The notes: generated by a model not told the origin, from the letters alone. Shown: positions 19,067 to 27,716, counted from the stretch's first letter. The stretch: 56,171 nt of DNA from an uncultured Pseudomonadota bacterium (GCA_903829815.1 CAIKRR010000050.1:1-56171); one strand, 5' to 3'. A program made the numbers and translations.

Positions 19067-20709
19067 ATGCGCCTGTGCCCACCGACGACAGCCCGGTCGA
19101 ACGAACCCCGGTACTCATCGTGGGCGGCGGGCCGGTGGGTCTGGCAGTCGCCGGTGATCTGGGATGGCGCGGCATCGATTGCATCCTCGTCGAGCGCGGT
19201 GATGGCGGGATCAGTCAGCCCAAGATGGATCTGCTCGGGATTCGCACGATGGAATTCTGTCGGCGCTGGGGCATCGTCGACGAGGTGGAACGGGCCGGCT
19301 ACAACCGTGATCATCCACAGGATTACGCTTGGGTGAGCGCGCTCGCGGGCGGCTACGAATTCGGCCGCGAGCCCTTCCCGCCCCCGCGTGACGAACCCAC
19401 GCCCCCGCAGAGCCCGCAGCACCGGGAGCGTCAGCCGCAGAACTTCTTCGATCCGGTGATTGCACGCTTTGCCGCACGCCAGGCACCCGTGAGCCTGCGC
19501 TACCAGACCGAACTGCTCGACATCACCGAGCATGCAGGCGAGGTCACTGCGCGGGTACGCGACACGCGCAGCGGCCGCACCTGGACGATAGAGGCTGCCT
19601 ACGTGGCCGCCTGCGACGGTGGCGGCAGTCGCATCCGTGAGAGCCTGGGCATCGAACTGCCCACCGACACGGTGCTCACCTACACCAGCAACGCGATCTT
19701 TCGCAGTGACAGCCTCTGGCAAGTGGCCGAAGTGCGCCCTGGCTACCGGTTCATCTTCATCAACACCGAAGGCACCTGGTGCACGATTGTCGCCGTGAAC
19801 GGGCGCGACCAGTTCCGCTTCTCGTTCGTGGGCGATGGCAGCCGACGCGCACTCGATGAGGAGGCGGTGCGCGAGGCCATCCTGCGCGCTGTGGGCCGCC
19901 CGTTCGACTTCGACGTGCTGAGCATCATGCCCTGGACGCGGCGCGAGTTCGTTGCCGAGCGCTACGGCAGCGAACGCATCTTTCTCGTCGGTGATGCGGC
20001 TCACCTCAATTCACCCACCGGCGCCTTTGGCATGAACACCGGCATGCAGGATGCCGTCGACATTGCCTGGAAGCTCGCAGCGATGGTGCAAGGCTGGGGC
20101 GGACCGCGCCTCCTGCAAAGCTACGAAGCCGAACGCCGACCGGTTGCGCTGCGCAATGTGCGTGAGGCCACCGCCAACCTCGAACGCATGCTCTCCCCGC
20201 GCACCCGCAAGCCGCCAGCCGCGCTGCTCGATGACACGCCAGAGGGAGACGAGGCACGACGCCACTTTGGCGATGCCTACACCGCGATGATGAAGCAGGA
20301 GTGGTTCACCATCGGAATCCACCTGGGCTATGTCTACGAGCGCTCGCCGGTGATCGTGCCCGATGGCACGCCGGCACCGCCCGATGAAGTGATGACCTAC
20401 ACCCAGACCGCACGCCCCGGCTCACGCGCACCGCATGCCTGGCTCTCGCCAGGACACTCGACGCTTGACCTCTTCGGTGGTGGTTTCGTGCTGTTGCAGT
20501 TCGATACCGCGATCGACACCACGGCGCTCGCAGCCGCTGCGACAGCGAGCGGCATGCCGCTCGCCATCGAGAAAGTCGATGATCCGGCTATCGCTCACCT
20601 GTATCAGCGCACGCTGGTGCTGGTGCGTCCCGACGGGCATGTGGCCTGGCGCGATGACCGCTTGCCCGATGACTGCACTGCTATCGTCGATGTGGTGAGG
20701 GGCGCCTGA
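19063..20709 (+). CDS. FAD-dependent aromatic hydroxylase (PheA/TfdB-like)
   Basis: A 548-residue class A flavoprotein monooxygenase. VLIVGGGPVGLAVAGDL is the GxGxxG nucleotide-binding motif, AACDGGGSRIRESLGI the DG motif and IFLVGDAAHLNSPTGAFGMN the GD motif that binds the FAD ribityl chain. The C-terminal 150 residues form the thioredoxin-like tail typical of the PheA/TfdB/MhpA group. Such enzymes hydroxylate phenolic or related rings with NAD(P)H and O2. The ATG at 19063 overlaps the dioxygenase stop; a longer reading overlaps that gene and is rejected. The substrate is not predictable, but pairing with a gentisate-type dioxygenase suggests a hydroxybenzoate-like compound. Confidence 0.88.
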   Translation: MNAPVPTDDSPVERTPVLIVGGGPVGLAVAGDLGWRGIDCILVERGDGGISQPKMDLLGIRTMEFCRRWGIVDEVERAGYNRDHPQDYAWVSALAGGYEFGREPFPPPRDEPTPPQSPQHRERQPQNFFDPVIARFAARQAPVSLRYQTELLDITEHAGEVTARVRDTRSGRTWTIEAAYVAACDGGGSRIRESLGIELPTDTVLTYTSNAIFRSDSLWQVAEVRPGYRFIFINTEGTWCTIVAVNGRDQFRFSFVGDGSRRALDEEAVREAILRAVGRPFDFDVLSIMPWTRREFVAERYGSERIFLVGDAAHLNSPTGAFGMNTGMQDAVDIAWKLAAMVQGWGGPRLLQSYEAERRPVALRNVREATANLERMLSPRTRKPPAALLDDTPEGDEARRHFGDAYTAMMKQEWFTIGIHLGYVYERSPVIVPDGTPAPPDEVMTYTQTARPGSRAPHAWLSPGHSTLDLFGGGFVLLQFDTAIDTTALAAAATASGMPLAIEKVDDPAIAHLYQRTLVLVRPDGHVAWRDDRLPDDCTAIVDVVRGA

Positions 20710-20724
20710 TCGGCGGTCCGGGCG

Positions 20725-20828
20725 CTGGAGATCCAGAACGCCAGAACGCCAGAGCCCTGGAGCCCTGGAGCCCTGGAGCCCTGGAGCCCTGAAGCCCTGA
20801 AGCCCTGAAGCCCTGAAGCCCTCGAGGC
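20725..20828. repeat. Tract of 13 tandem 8-bp units
   Basis: The units, in register, are CTGGAGAT, CCAGAACG twice, CCAGAGCC, CTGGAGCC four times, CTGAAGCC four times, and CTCGAGGC. The period of 8 is not a multiple of 3 and the tract fills the gap between two convergent genes, so it is non-coding. Blocks of identical variants suggest growth by slipped-strand copying. Its first two units also form a short palindrome, CTGGA-GA-TCCAG. Confidence 0.95.
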
Positions 20829-20838
20829 CCGGGCTGCT

Positions 20839-21423
20839 TCAGACCATGTCGGCGGCCAGTGAGGCCCGCACCAGTGGTGTCACCGGATCGACGCTTGCGG
20901 TATAGGCCGGGTGATCGACTCCGACCGCCAGCGCTGCGCCGCTCTTGAGTGCCTGTGCCATCGCCTCGGTCAGTTCGAAGCGCAGGAAGTGCACCGAGGA
21001 GGTCTTCTCGTCGTTTTCGCGATCGATATCCTCATCGGCAATGGCGTAGACCCGATCGTGCCCGGCCACCTGGACCCAGGTGCGATCCTCGATGCCGCGC
21101 ATGCCGGCCAGCGCCACCGCACGCTCGCCCTCGTCGGCATATTCGATCATCATGGTCGCCTTGAAATTGCGCCCATCGGGAATAAGCGGGTTGTAGGCTT
21201 CCATCTCGTCGAGAATGCCGCGTTCCTCGAAGGTACGCTCGACGCGCAGCATCTCCTGAATCTGGTAACGCACGGTGAGTTCATCTTCGAATTCGAGCAG
21301 CACGTGCTCGCCCACGAAGACCTTGCGCGACTTCTTGTGCTCGATGACTTTCGCTCGGAAGGTGGGGCGTTCACGCGCATAGCGCTCGAGGCTCCAGATA
21401 CTGTCACGGGTGATGTACGGCAT
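20839..21423 (-). CDS. DUF3501 family protein
   Basis: The 194-residue soluble protein matches the DUF3501 family, which has no assigned function. Features are the opening MPYITRDSIWSLERYARER, the segment EHVLLEFEDELTVRYQIQEMLRVE and an acidic centre. No signal peptide or membrane segment is seen. It is the last gene of a rubrerythrin / Fe-S protein / DUF3501 cluster found together in many betaproteobacteria, which implies a shared role, probably in peroxide or redox stress (inference). It follows the Fe-S gene by 28 bases. Confidence 0.85.
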   Translation of the reverse strand: MPYITRDSIWSLERYARERPTFRAKVIEHKKSRKVFVGEHVLLEFEDELTVRYQIQEMLRVERTFEERGILDEMEAYNPLIPDGRNFKATMMIEYADEGERAVALAGMRGIEDRTWVQVAGHDRVYAIADEDIDRENDEKTSSVHFLRFELTEAMAQALKSGAALAVGVDHPAYTASVDPVTPLVRASLAADMV

Positions 21424-21451
21424 GATGCAGATGCTCCAGTGTCAGATGCGC

Positions 21452-22783
21452 TCAGATGCCGTAGGCACGTCGCACCAGGGTAATCGGATGCGCCACTTCG
21501 GGGGCTGGTGAACCGGCCTCGCGCATGCCCTGCTCGATATGGTGTCCGGCCAACTGACAATCAGAACTGATGACATCAGGACCGGGCGCTGCCATCGCCT
21601 TGAACACGGGCCGACCGATCTTCATCGCCAGCGAATGAAAGGCCTTCTTCACGCCCCAGGTGCCCGAGTGCCCGGAGCAGCGTTCGACAGTGGTGACTTC
21701 GGTGCCGGGTACGAGCTTGAGCATTTCCTCGGTCTTGCGACCGACGTTCTGCACCCGACTGTGACACGGCATGTGATACGACACCTTGCCCAGCGGCGCC
21801 TTGAAATCCTTGTCGAGCAGACCGTCCTTGTTGCGCGCGATCAGGTACTCGAACGGATCGAACATGGCCTTGCGTACCGCAGCCACATCGGCGTCTTCGG
21901 GGAACATGAGCGGCAGTTCCTGCTTGAACATCAAGGTGCAGGAAGGAACGGCCGTGAGAATCGCGTAACCCTCACGGGCCAGACGTGCCAGCGGCGGGAT
22001 ATTGGTTTCCTTCAGCTTGGCCACGCCCTGCAAATCGCCCAATTCGAGCTTGGGCATGCCACAGCAGGCCTCCTTCTCGACGACGACATAGGGAATGCGA
22101 TTGTGCTCGAGCACGGCAAGCAGATCATGGCCGATACCAGGCTCGTTGTAGTTCACATAGCAGGTCGCGTAGATTGCAACCTTGCCCGGCGTGCGCTCAC
22201 CGTCGACGACCGGATGGGTGGGCGAGGCGTTCGCGCCCGCGCGGAAGGTTGTGGTGGCGTACTCGGGCACCCAGGCCTTGCGATCAACGCCGAGCACGGT
22301 CTCCATGGCCGCACGCACGGGGGCCATGCGGTTCACCGCATTGACCGTCTGGGTCACGATCGGAATGCCGGCAAAGGACCCCAGCGTGTCGGTACTCGCC
22401 AGCAGGCGGTCGCGAGCCGTCGAGCCCCCCTTGGCAAAATCGACTGCCTTGGCACGCAGCATGAGATGCGGAAAATCGACGTTCCATTGATGCGGCGGCA
22501 CGTAGGGGCACTTGGTCATGTAACAGACGTCGCACAGGTAGCACTGGTCGACGACATTGGCGTAATCGGCCTTGGCAACGCCATCGATCTCGCCCGACTC
22601 ACCCGCGTCGATCAGATCGAACAGGGTGGGAAAAGCCGTGCACAGACTCACGCAGCGGCGGCAACCGTGGCAGATGTCGAAAACCCGCTCCATTTCCGCT
22701 TCGAGCAGCTTCTCATCGTAGAACGCATCGGTGCGCCATTCGATCGGGTGCCGGGTCGGCGCGTCCAGGTTGCCTTCACGCAT
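21452..22783 (-). CDS. GlpC/HdrD-like Fe-S protein with CCG domains
   Basis: A 443-residue protein related to GlpC and the Hdr-type electron carriers. Two 4Fe-4S motifs lie near the N-terminus: CHGCRRCVSLC and CYLCDVCYMTKCP. Two cysteine-rich CCG domains follow, one with EACCGMPKLELG. In the second, the usual Cys-Cys-Gly becomes Arg-Cys-Ser-Gly (VERCSGHSGTWG). No membrane segment is evident, so it probably accepts electrons from a soluble partner. The ATG at 22781-22783 is preferred because AGGGGA stands seven bases upstream; the ATG six bases earlier is too close to that site. It sits just past the terminator that follows rubrerythrin, so it may be expressed by readthrough. Confidence 0.87.
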   Translation of the reverse strand: MREGNLDAPTRHPIEWRTDAFYDEKLLEAEMERVFDICHGCRRCVSLCTAFPTLFDLIDAGESGEIDGVAKADYANVVDQCYLCDVCYMTKCPYVPPHQWNVDFPHLMLRAKAVDFAKGGSTARDRLLASTDTLGSFAGIPIVTQTVNAVNRMAPVRAAMETVLGVDRKAWVPEYATTTFRAGANASPTHPVVDGERTPGKVAIYATCYVNYNEPGIGHDLLAVLEHNRIPYVVVEKEACCGMPKLELGDLQGVAKLKETNIPPLARLAREGYAILTAVPSCTLMFKQELPLMFPEDADVAAVRKAMFDPFEYLIARNKDGLLDKDFKAPLGKVSYHMPCHSRVQNVGRKTEEMLKLVPGTEVTTVERCSGHSGTWGVKKAFHSLAMKIGRPVFKAMAAPGPDVISSDCQLAGHHIEQGMREAGSPAPEVAHPITLVRRAYGI

Positions 22784-22802
22784 GTTCATTTCCCCTGAAG
22801 AT

Positions 22803-22833
22803 AAAAAAAGGCGGGGAAACTGCTCCCCGCCTT
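22803..22833 (-). terminator. Intrinsic terminator after rubrerythrin gene
   Basis: On the minus strand, GGCGGGGA and TCCCCGCC form a GC-rich stem of at least eight pairs around a six-base loop, extended by A-T pairs and followed by seven U residues. It begins 23 bases after the rubrerythrin stop and ends about 20 bases before the next gene, so it probably sets a lower level of downstream expression. Confidence 0.9.
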
Positions 22834-22855
22834 GCTGACAACGCCAGAGGCGGGA

Positions 22856-23275
22856 TCAGTCTGCCAGTTGGTCCAGCGCCTTCTGGAAACGGTTGGCGTG
22901 CGAACGCTCAGCCTTTGCCAGGGTCTCGAACCAATCGGCCACTTCTTCGAAGCCCTCGGTGCGAGCTTCCTTGGCCATGCCCGGGTACATGTCGGTGTAC
23001 TCGTGCGTCTCACCAGCAACCGAGGCGGTCAGATTGGCGCGAGTGGCACCAATCGGAAGACCCGTGGCCGGATCGCCCACTTCGGCGAGATAGTCGAGGT
23101 GGCCGTGCGCGTGGCCAGTCTCGCCCTCAGCGGTCGAGCGGAACAGCGCTGCGACATCGTTCTGGCCTTCAACGTCGGCCTTGTTTGCGAAATACAGATA
23201 GCGACGGTTGGCCTGTGATTCGCCGGCGAACGCGGCCTTCAGGTTGTCGTGAGTCTTGGAGCCCTTGAGTTGCAT
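22856..23275 (-). CDS. Rubrerythrin-family diiron protein
   Basis: The 139-residue protein is a rubrerythrin of the short type that lacks a C-terminal rubredoxin domain. The four-helix bundle carries the diiron ligands in [17 protein letters not shown] and [14 protein letters not shown], and again in [23 protein letters not shown] and [16 protein letters not shown]. Such proteins reduce hydrogen peroxide or otherwise protect against oxidants. The start [12 protein letters not shown] has GGAGG just upstream. A strong promoter and a palindrome precede it by about 165 bases, and a terminator follows. Confidence 0.93.
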   Translation of the reverse strand: MQLKGSKTHDNLKAAFAGESQANRRYLYFANKADVEGQNDVAALFRSTAEGETGHAHGHLDYLAEVGDPATGLPIGATRANLTASVAGETHEYTDMYPGMAKEARTEGFEEVADWFETLAKAERSHANRFQKALDQLAD

Positions 23276-23421
23276 GACTGCCTCCGATGAGTCGAGGAGC
23301 ACGAGGATAACGCCGGCACGGCGCTCCTTGCGGGTTGTCTACCCGGACTGCCGACGCGGCCCCTCGGCGCGTCCCGGGCGAGACCTCGTGCGACCGGCAC
23401 CTGCCGAAGCTGACAGGCCAG

Positions 23422-23438
23422 TTTAGACTTGGTCTAAA
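23422..23438. promoter_or_regulatory. 17-bp palindrome, candidate operator for rubrerythrin gene
   Basis: TTTAGAC-TTG-GTCTAAA is a perfect inverted repeat with 7-base arms and a 3-base centre, AT-rich in GC-rich DNA. Relative to the predicted transcription start near 23441 it covers about +3 to +19, a position suited to repression. The binding protein is unknown. Confidence 0.6.
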
Positions 23439-23447
23439 ACAGACCGC

Positions 23448-23477
23448 AGGATAGATGAGCCACGCTACGGCTGTCAA
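23448..23477 (-). promoter_or_regulatory. Sigma-70-type promoter of rubrerythrin gene
   Basis: On the minus strand, consensus TTGACA (23472-23477) is followed after 18 bases by TATCCT (23448-23453). The predicted start is near 23441, leaving an unusually long leader of about 165 bases. Confidence 0.6.
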
Positions 23478-23519
23478 CCCTCACAGGCCCTCTGCGACCG
23501 ATGAGCCGAGCCTGCGCGC

Positions 23520-24059
23520 TCAGTTGTCAGAGTCGGTGCCAGACGGGGCCACGGCGGCTGCAACCGGTACGAAACGCAGGCCGCGCTCGCGCCCCAGGAA
23601 TCGGGCCAATTCACCCAGCGCCTGCTGATAGACATCGCGCTTGAACTCGATGACCTGCTCGGCCGGTTGCCAGTATTCGGTCCAGCGCCAGGCATCGAAC
23701 TCCGGATGCCCGCTCGCGCGCAGATTGAACTCGGAGTCCTGACCGACGAGGCGCAGCAGAAACCAGATCTGCTTTTGCCCGCGATAGTGGCCGCGCAAGT
23801 CACGCCTGGACCATGTCTGGGGCACGTCATATCGCAACCAGCCGCGCGTGCGCCCCAGGATGTGAACATGCTCGGGGAGCAGCCCAACCTCCTCGTGCAA
23901 CTCGCGGTACATCGCCTGCTCGGGGCTTTCTCCGTGCTGGATGCCGCCTTGCGGGAATTGCCACGAGTGCTCGCGCACACGCTTGCCCCAGAACACCTCA
24001 TTGGCTGTGTTGCAAATCACAATGCCGACGTTGGGGCGGTAGCCATCGCTGTCGACCAT
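23520..24059 (-). CDS. rppH: RNA pyrophosphohydrolase (Nudix)
   Basis: RppH removes pyrophosphate from 5'-triphosphorylated mRNA and so triggers RNase E-dependent decay. The 179-residue protein begins [17 protein letters not shown], as RppH proteins do, and has a complete Nudix box: [20 protein letters not shown] followed by [32 protein letters not shown] is also conserved in the family, in segments. It is divergent from proS, with a 101-base shared control region. This rppH/proS neighbourhood is usual in Burkholderiales. Confidence 0.95.
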   Translation of the reverse strand: MVDSDGYRPNVGIVICNTANEVFWGKRVREHSWQFPQGGIQHGESPEQAMYRELHEEVGLLPEHVHILGRTRGWLRYDVPQTWSRRDLRGHYRGQKQIWFLLRLVGQDSEFNLRASGHPEFDAWRWTEYWQPAEQVIEFKRDVYQQALGELARFLGRERGLRFVPVAAAVAPSGTDSDN

Positions 24060-24160
24060 GACGACACTCGCCTCCAGGCAGATTCAGATCCGCAATTCTT
24101 TCACAGTTGCGCACTGCGGGTAAACTCGCCGCTCTTTCTTCGTCCCCACCGGTTATCGCG

Positions 24161-25924
24161 ATGCGCGCCTCCCGTTTCTTCATCTCGACCCTCAAGGAGG
24201 CCCCCTCCGAGGCCGAACTGGTCAGCCACCGGCTGATGCTGCGTGCCGGCCTGATCCGCCGGCTGGCCGGTGGCATCTACAGCTGGATGCCGCTCGGGCT
24301 GCGGGTGGTTCGCAAGGTGGAGGCGATCGTGCGCGAGGAGATGAACCGTGCCGGTGCGATCGAGCTGTCGATGCCGGTCGTGCAACCGGCCGAACTGTGG
24401 CAGGAGTCAGGACGCTGGCAGGCCTACGGCCCTGAACTGCTGCGATTCAGCGACCGACACGACCGCGAGTTCGTCATGCAGCCCACCTCCGAAGAGGTGA
24501 TCACCGACATCGCACGCAACGAATTGCGCAGCTATCGCCAGTTGCCGGTCCACTTCTACCAGATCCAGACCAAGTTCCGCGATGAGCGTCGGCCACGTTT
24601 TGGGGTGATGCGCGGGCGCGAATTCGTGATGAAGGATGGCTACTCGTTTCACGCCGACCACGCCGACCTGGTGCGCGAATACCAGAACATGCATGACACC
24701 TACTGCCGCATCTTCACCCGGTTGGGATTGCGCTTTCGGCCGGTCGCAGCCGATACCGGCTCGATTGGCGGAACCGGCTCGCACGAATTCCATGTACTGG
24801 CCGACTCAGGCGAAGACTCGATTGCCTGGTGCCCGGCATCGGACTACGCAGCCAACGTGGAACTGGCCGAAGCAGTGGCACCGAGGGCAGCACGGCCAGC
24901 AGCAGGTCACCCCATGAGCCGGGTCGACACCCCTGGCCTCACCCGCTGCGAAGACGTGGCCTCGCACCTGGGCATTGAACTCGCGCAGATGGTGAAAGCC
25001 ATTGCGCTGGTGCCGGTTGCTGCGAGCGCCCAGACTGACGCACCGGCGATCTGGCTGCTGCTGCTGCGCGGCGACCATGCCTTGAACGAAATCAAGGCGC
25101 AGAAGCTTGCCGGGCTCGAGAACTTTCGCTTTGCCAGTGATGGCGAGATCGTCGCGGCGCTGGGGTGTCGCCCCGGCTACATCGGCCCGGTGGGTGTCGG
25201 TCCGCGGGTACGGGTCATTGCCGATCGTGCAGTGGCCGTGACAGCCGACTTTGTCTGCGGCGCCAACACCGAGAACACCCATCTGGGCGGCGTGAACTGG
25301 GGGCGCGACCTGCCCGAGCCGCATGAAATCGCCGACATCCGCAACGTGGTCGCGGGTGACGCCTCGCCCGATGGCGCTGGCCCGCTCCTCATCCAGCGTG
25401 GCATCGAGGTAGGGCACATCTTCCAGTTGCGCCGCAAGTACGCGCAGGCCCTCAAGGCCACCTTCCTCGACGTGGCTGGCAAGGCCACCGAATTCGAGAT
25501 GGGTTGCTATGGCATCGGCATCACACGAATCGTGGCAGCCGCCATCGAACAAAACCATGACGAGCGTGGCATCGTCTGGCCCGATCCGATCGCCCCATTC
25601 CGGGTGGCGATCACCGGGCTTGGTTACCGGCGCAGCGAGCGCGTACGCGCGGCAACCGATGCCCTCTACGAGCAGTTGCTCGCGCAGGGCATCGACGTGC
25701 TGCTCGATGATCGCGATGAGCGCCCCGGGGTGATACTCACCGACCTGGAGTTGCTGGGCATCCCGCACCGCGTCGTGATCGGCGAACGCGGGCTTGCCGC
25801 CGGTCAGGTGGAATACCAGGCACGCAGTGCCAGTGCGCCCGCGCTCGTGCCGCTCGAAGAGGCCTGCAAGGTCATCGTCGAGGCCCTTGCGCGCTCGGTG
25901 AACTCAGGCGCGGCGGCCGTCTGA
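24161..25924 (+). CDS. proS: Proline--tRNA ligase (bacterial type with INS editing domain)
   Basis: Class II aminoacyl-tRNA synthetase of 587 residues, full length for the bacterial ProS type. Motif 1 region is [21 protein letters not shown], motif 2 [20 protein letters not shown], and motif 3 lies in [17 protein letters not shown] near residues 446-462. Between motifs 2 and 3, about residues 225-400, is the INS domain that deacylates Ala-tRNA(Pro). The anticodon-binding domain is C-terminal ([19 protein letters not shown]). The ATG at 24161 matches relatives. Its stop overlaps the proposed CTG start of the next gene. Confidence 0.97.
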   Translation: MRASRFFISTLKEAPSEAELVSHRLMLRAGLIRRLAGGIYSWMPLGLRVVRKVEAIVREEMNRAGAIELSMPVVQPAELWQESGRWQAYGPELLRFSDRHDREFVMQPTSEEVITDIARNELRSYRQLPVHFYQIQTKFRDERRPRFGVMRGREFVMKDGYSFHADHADLVREYQNMHDTYCRIFTRLGLRFRPVAADTGSIGGTGSHEFHVLADSGEDSIAWCPASDYAANVELAEAVAPRAARPAAGHPMSRVDTPGLTRCEDVASHLGIELAQMVKAIALVPVAASAQTDAPAIWLLLLRGDHALNEIKAQKLAGLENFRFASDGEIVAALGCRPGYIGPVGVGPRVRVIADRAVAVTADFVCGANTENTHLGGVNWGRDLPEPHEIADIRNVVAGDASPDGAGPLLIQRGIEVGHIFQLRRKYAQALKATFLDVAGKATEFEMGCYGIGITRIVAAAIEQNHDERGIVWPDPIAPFRVAITGLGYRRSERVRAATDALYEQLLAQGIDVLLDDRDERPGVILTDLELLGIPHRVVIGERGLAAGQVEYQARSASAPALVPLEEACKVIVEALARSVNSGAAAV

Positions 25925-26619
25925 GCGCGCTCGCACAGCGGGTCACCCTGCAGCCAAACGCCCTCAGCCTTGCCCTGCTGAGCAGCGCGGCGCTGCTTGT
26001 CGCGGCTCAAGCTCGATCGGCCACGCAGATCTACGAACCGCTGGCTCACAGCGTGCAGACCGCGCTCTCGGCAACCGTCAACACCACGCCAACGCCGGCG
26101 CTGCGCTTCGATGACCCGGCGCAGGGCTATCGCTGGCTGCTCGAGATGTCGGCGCGACTTTCTCGCTCGGTCAATGACCTGCAGACACGCATCGACCTGC
26201 TCAAGCTCATTCACTATGAAGCGACGCGTGCCGGGCTCGAGCCGCACCTGGTCCTGGGGCTGATCGAAGTGGAGAGTGCCTTCAATCGCTATGCGGTATC
26301 GCGGGCTGGCGCCCGTGGCCTGATGCAGGTGATGCCCTTCTGGGTCGACCTGATCGGGACGCCATCAACCAATCTGTTCCAGATGCGAACCAACTTGCGG
26401 TTTGGCTGCACGATACTGCGCCATTACCTGGAGATCGAGGGCGGCAATCTGTCACGTGCGCTCGGACGCTATAACGGCAGCCTCGGGCGCAACGAATACC
26501 CCGATCGCGTGCTCGCGGCCAGTCGACGCTGGCAGCTTGCAGAAAACGATGCAAATCGGGATTTGAATCGAGATTCAAACCGCAGCGAGCGCCTCAGCGT
26601 GCAGACAGAGAAGCCCTGA
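25921..26619 (+). CDS. Lytic transglycosylase (SLT domain), probable CTG start
   Basis: The SLT catalytic domain occupies the C-terminal two thirds: [20 protein letters not shown] contains the catalytic Glu, and [10 protein letters not shown] and [19 protein letters not shown] complete the family pattern. It cleaves peptidoglycan between MurNAc and GlcNAc. The only in-frame ATG/GTG/TTG near the gene is the GTG at 26053, but that start would discard an obvious signal sequence encoded upstream ([20 protein letters not shown]). An in-frame CTG at 25921 overlaps the proS stop as CTGA and gives 232 residues with a signal peptide. The C-terminal tail is Asn/Arg-rich and overlaps the convergent pyrF by 26 bases. 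Confidence 0.82.
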   Translation: MSALAQRVTLQPNALSLALLSSAALLVAAQARSATQIYEPLAHSVQTALSATVNTTPTPALRFDDPAQGYRWLLEMSARLSRSVNDLQTRIDLLKLIHYEATRAGLEPHLVLGLIEVESAFNRYAVSRAGARGLMQVMPFWVDLIGTPSTNLFQMRTNLRFGCTILRHYLEIEGGNLSRALGRYNGSLGRNEYPDRVLAASRRWQLAENDANRDLNRDSNRSERLSVQTEKP

Positions 26620-27334
26620 TCGTGGCCTGAATGGCCTGGGCAGCAGCGCGCGGATCGGCTGCGCCTCGAACAGGACGCCCCACCACGATGTAATCGGCGC
26701 CGTTGGCAAAGGCCTGGGCAACATCGACCGTGCGTTTCTGGTCATCGACAGGCCGGTTTTCCACCGGCCGGATACCGGGTGTCACGATGAGCAATCGGCC
26801 ACCCAGTTCGGATCGCAGGCGCGGCGCCTCGAGGCCCGAGGAAATCACTCCGTCACAGCCCGCTGCAAGGGCTCGCCGTGCCCGCGACAGGACCAGCGAC
26901 TCGACATCGCACTGAAAGCCCAGATCGTCGAGATCACCGCGATCGAGACTGGTGAGAACGGTCACGGCGAGAATGCGCACCTCGCCCTTTTCGGCACCCG
27001 CAGCCTCCATGATGGCCTGATTGCCGTGCACGGTGGCAAAGGTGATGCCGCGCCCGCGCAGTCCGCGCACGGCCGAGCGCACCGTCTCGGGCACATCGAA
27101 GAACTTCAGATCGGCAAAGACTTTCTTGCCGCGCGCCACCAGCCAGTCGATCAGTTCGAAGTAGCCGCCTGCCATGCACAGTTCGAGACCGAGCTTGTAG
27201 AAGTGCACCGAGTCACCCAGTTGCTCGACCAGCGCGCGGGCACGGTCTGCCGAGGCAACATCCAGGGCGACGATGAGCCGTTCTTCGGGCGGTATGTCGG
27301 CAGAGGCAGTGTTGATGCGGGCTGTGTCGGTCAT
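26594..27334 (-). CDS. pyrF: Orotidine 5'-phosphate decarboxylase
   Basis: Converts OMP to UMP, the last step of de novo pyrimidine synthesis. The 246-residue protein has a short non-conserved N-terminus, then RLIVALDVASADRARALVEQ, the catalytic DxKxxD segment FADLKFFDVPETV near residue 75, and the phosphate-binding end TPGIRPVENRPVDDQKR and ADYIVVGRPVRGAADP. It is the E. coli-like type. The ATG at 27332-27334 was chosen; longer readings add Arg-rich sequence with no family match. It stands alone, convergent with the transglycosylase gene. Confidence 0.95.
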   Translation of the reverse strand: MTDTARINTASADIPPEERLIVALDVASADRARALVEQLGDSVHFYKLGLELCMAGGYFELIDWLVARGKKVFADLKFFDVPETVRSAVRGLRGRGITFATVHGNQAIMEAAGAEKGEVRILAVTVLTSLDRGDLDDLGFQCDVESLVLSRARRALAAGCDGVISSGLEAPRLRSELGGRLLIVTPGIRPVENRPVDDQKRTVDVAQAFANGADYIVVGRPVRGAADPRAAAQAIQATIRASLSAR

Positions 27335-27716
27335 GATGGTCTCGGCAGTCAGTGCAGTTCGAGCGCGGGCGCGCCTGGCACCAGGGCTCGGCATGCCCCA
27401 GAGCATGCGGCTGGGTTCGGGGCGGACGCCAATTCTACCTTGTCGCGATTTCGTCATCGGTCGTCCACAATCCGACGATTGATCGACGCTTGCCCGCCGC
27501 GAAGACGCCGCGCACCCTGCCCTCGCATGAACCGCAGCCCCGATACGCCGGGTGCTGGCCACCGCCAATGGGGCATGTGTCACAAACACGGTCGCCTCAA
27601 AGCGGTCGCGGTGCCAATGATGCCCTGCCAGACCGGCTGCGTGGCATGGGGCTTGCCCTGCATGGATCAACCGCACCCGCCGGCGCGGCAGTCTGCAAAG
27701 GAACCGGTACCCCCCC
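27335..27716. other. Intergenic region between pyrF and the PilZ-like gene
   Basis: A 382-base gap between divergent genes. I see no credible gene. It contains two GCATGC hexamers at 27391-27396 and 27403-27408, and a TAGAAT hexamer on the minus strand (27432-27437) that could be a pyrF -10 element without a clear -35. AAAGGAA at 27697-27703 could serve the downstream gene. Confidence 0.5.

Noticed and set aside
20725-20828. CRISPR-like array
   Set aside because: Units are 8 bases, directly adjacent and without spacers.
21539-22798. A 419-codon open frame opposite the Fe-S protein
   Set aside because: The minus strand has ordered Fe-S and CCG motifs; the antisense product has none.
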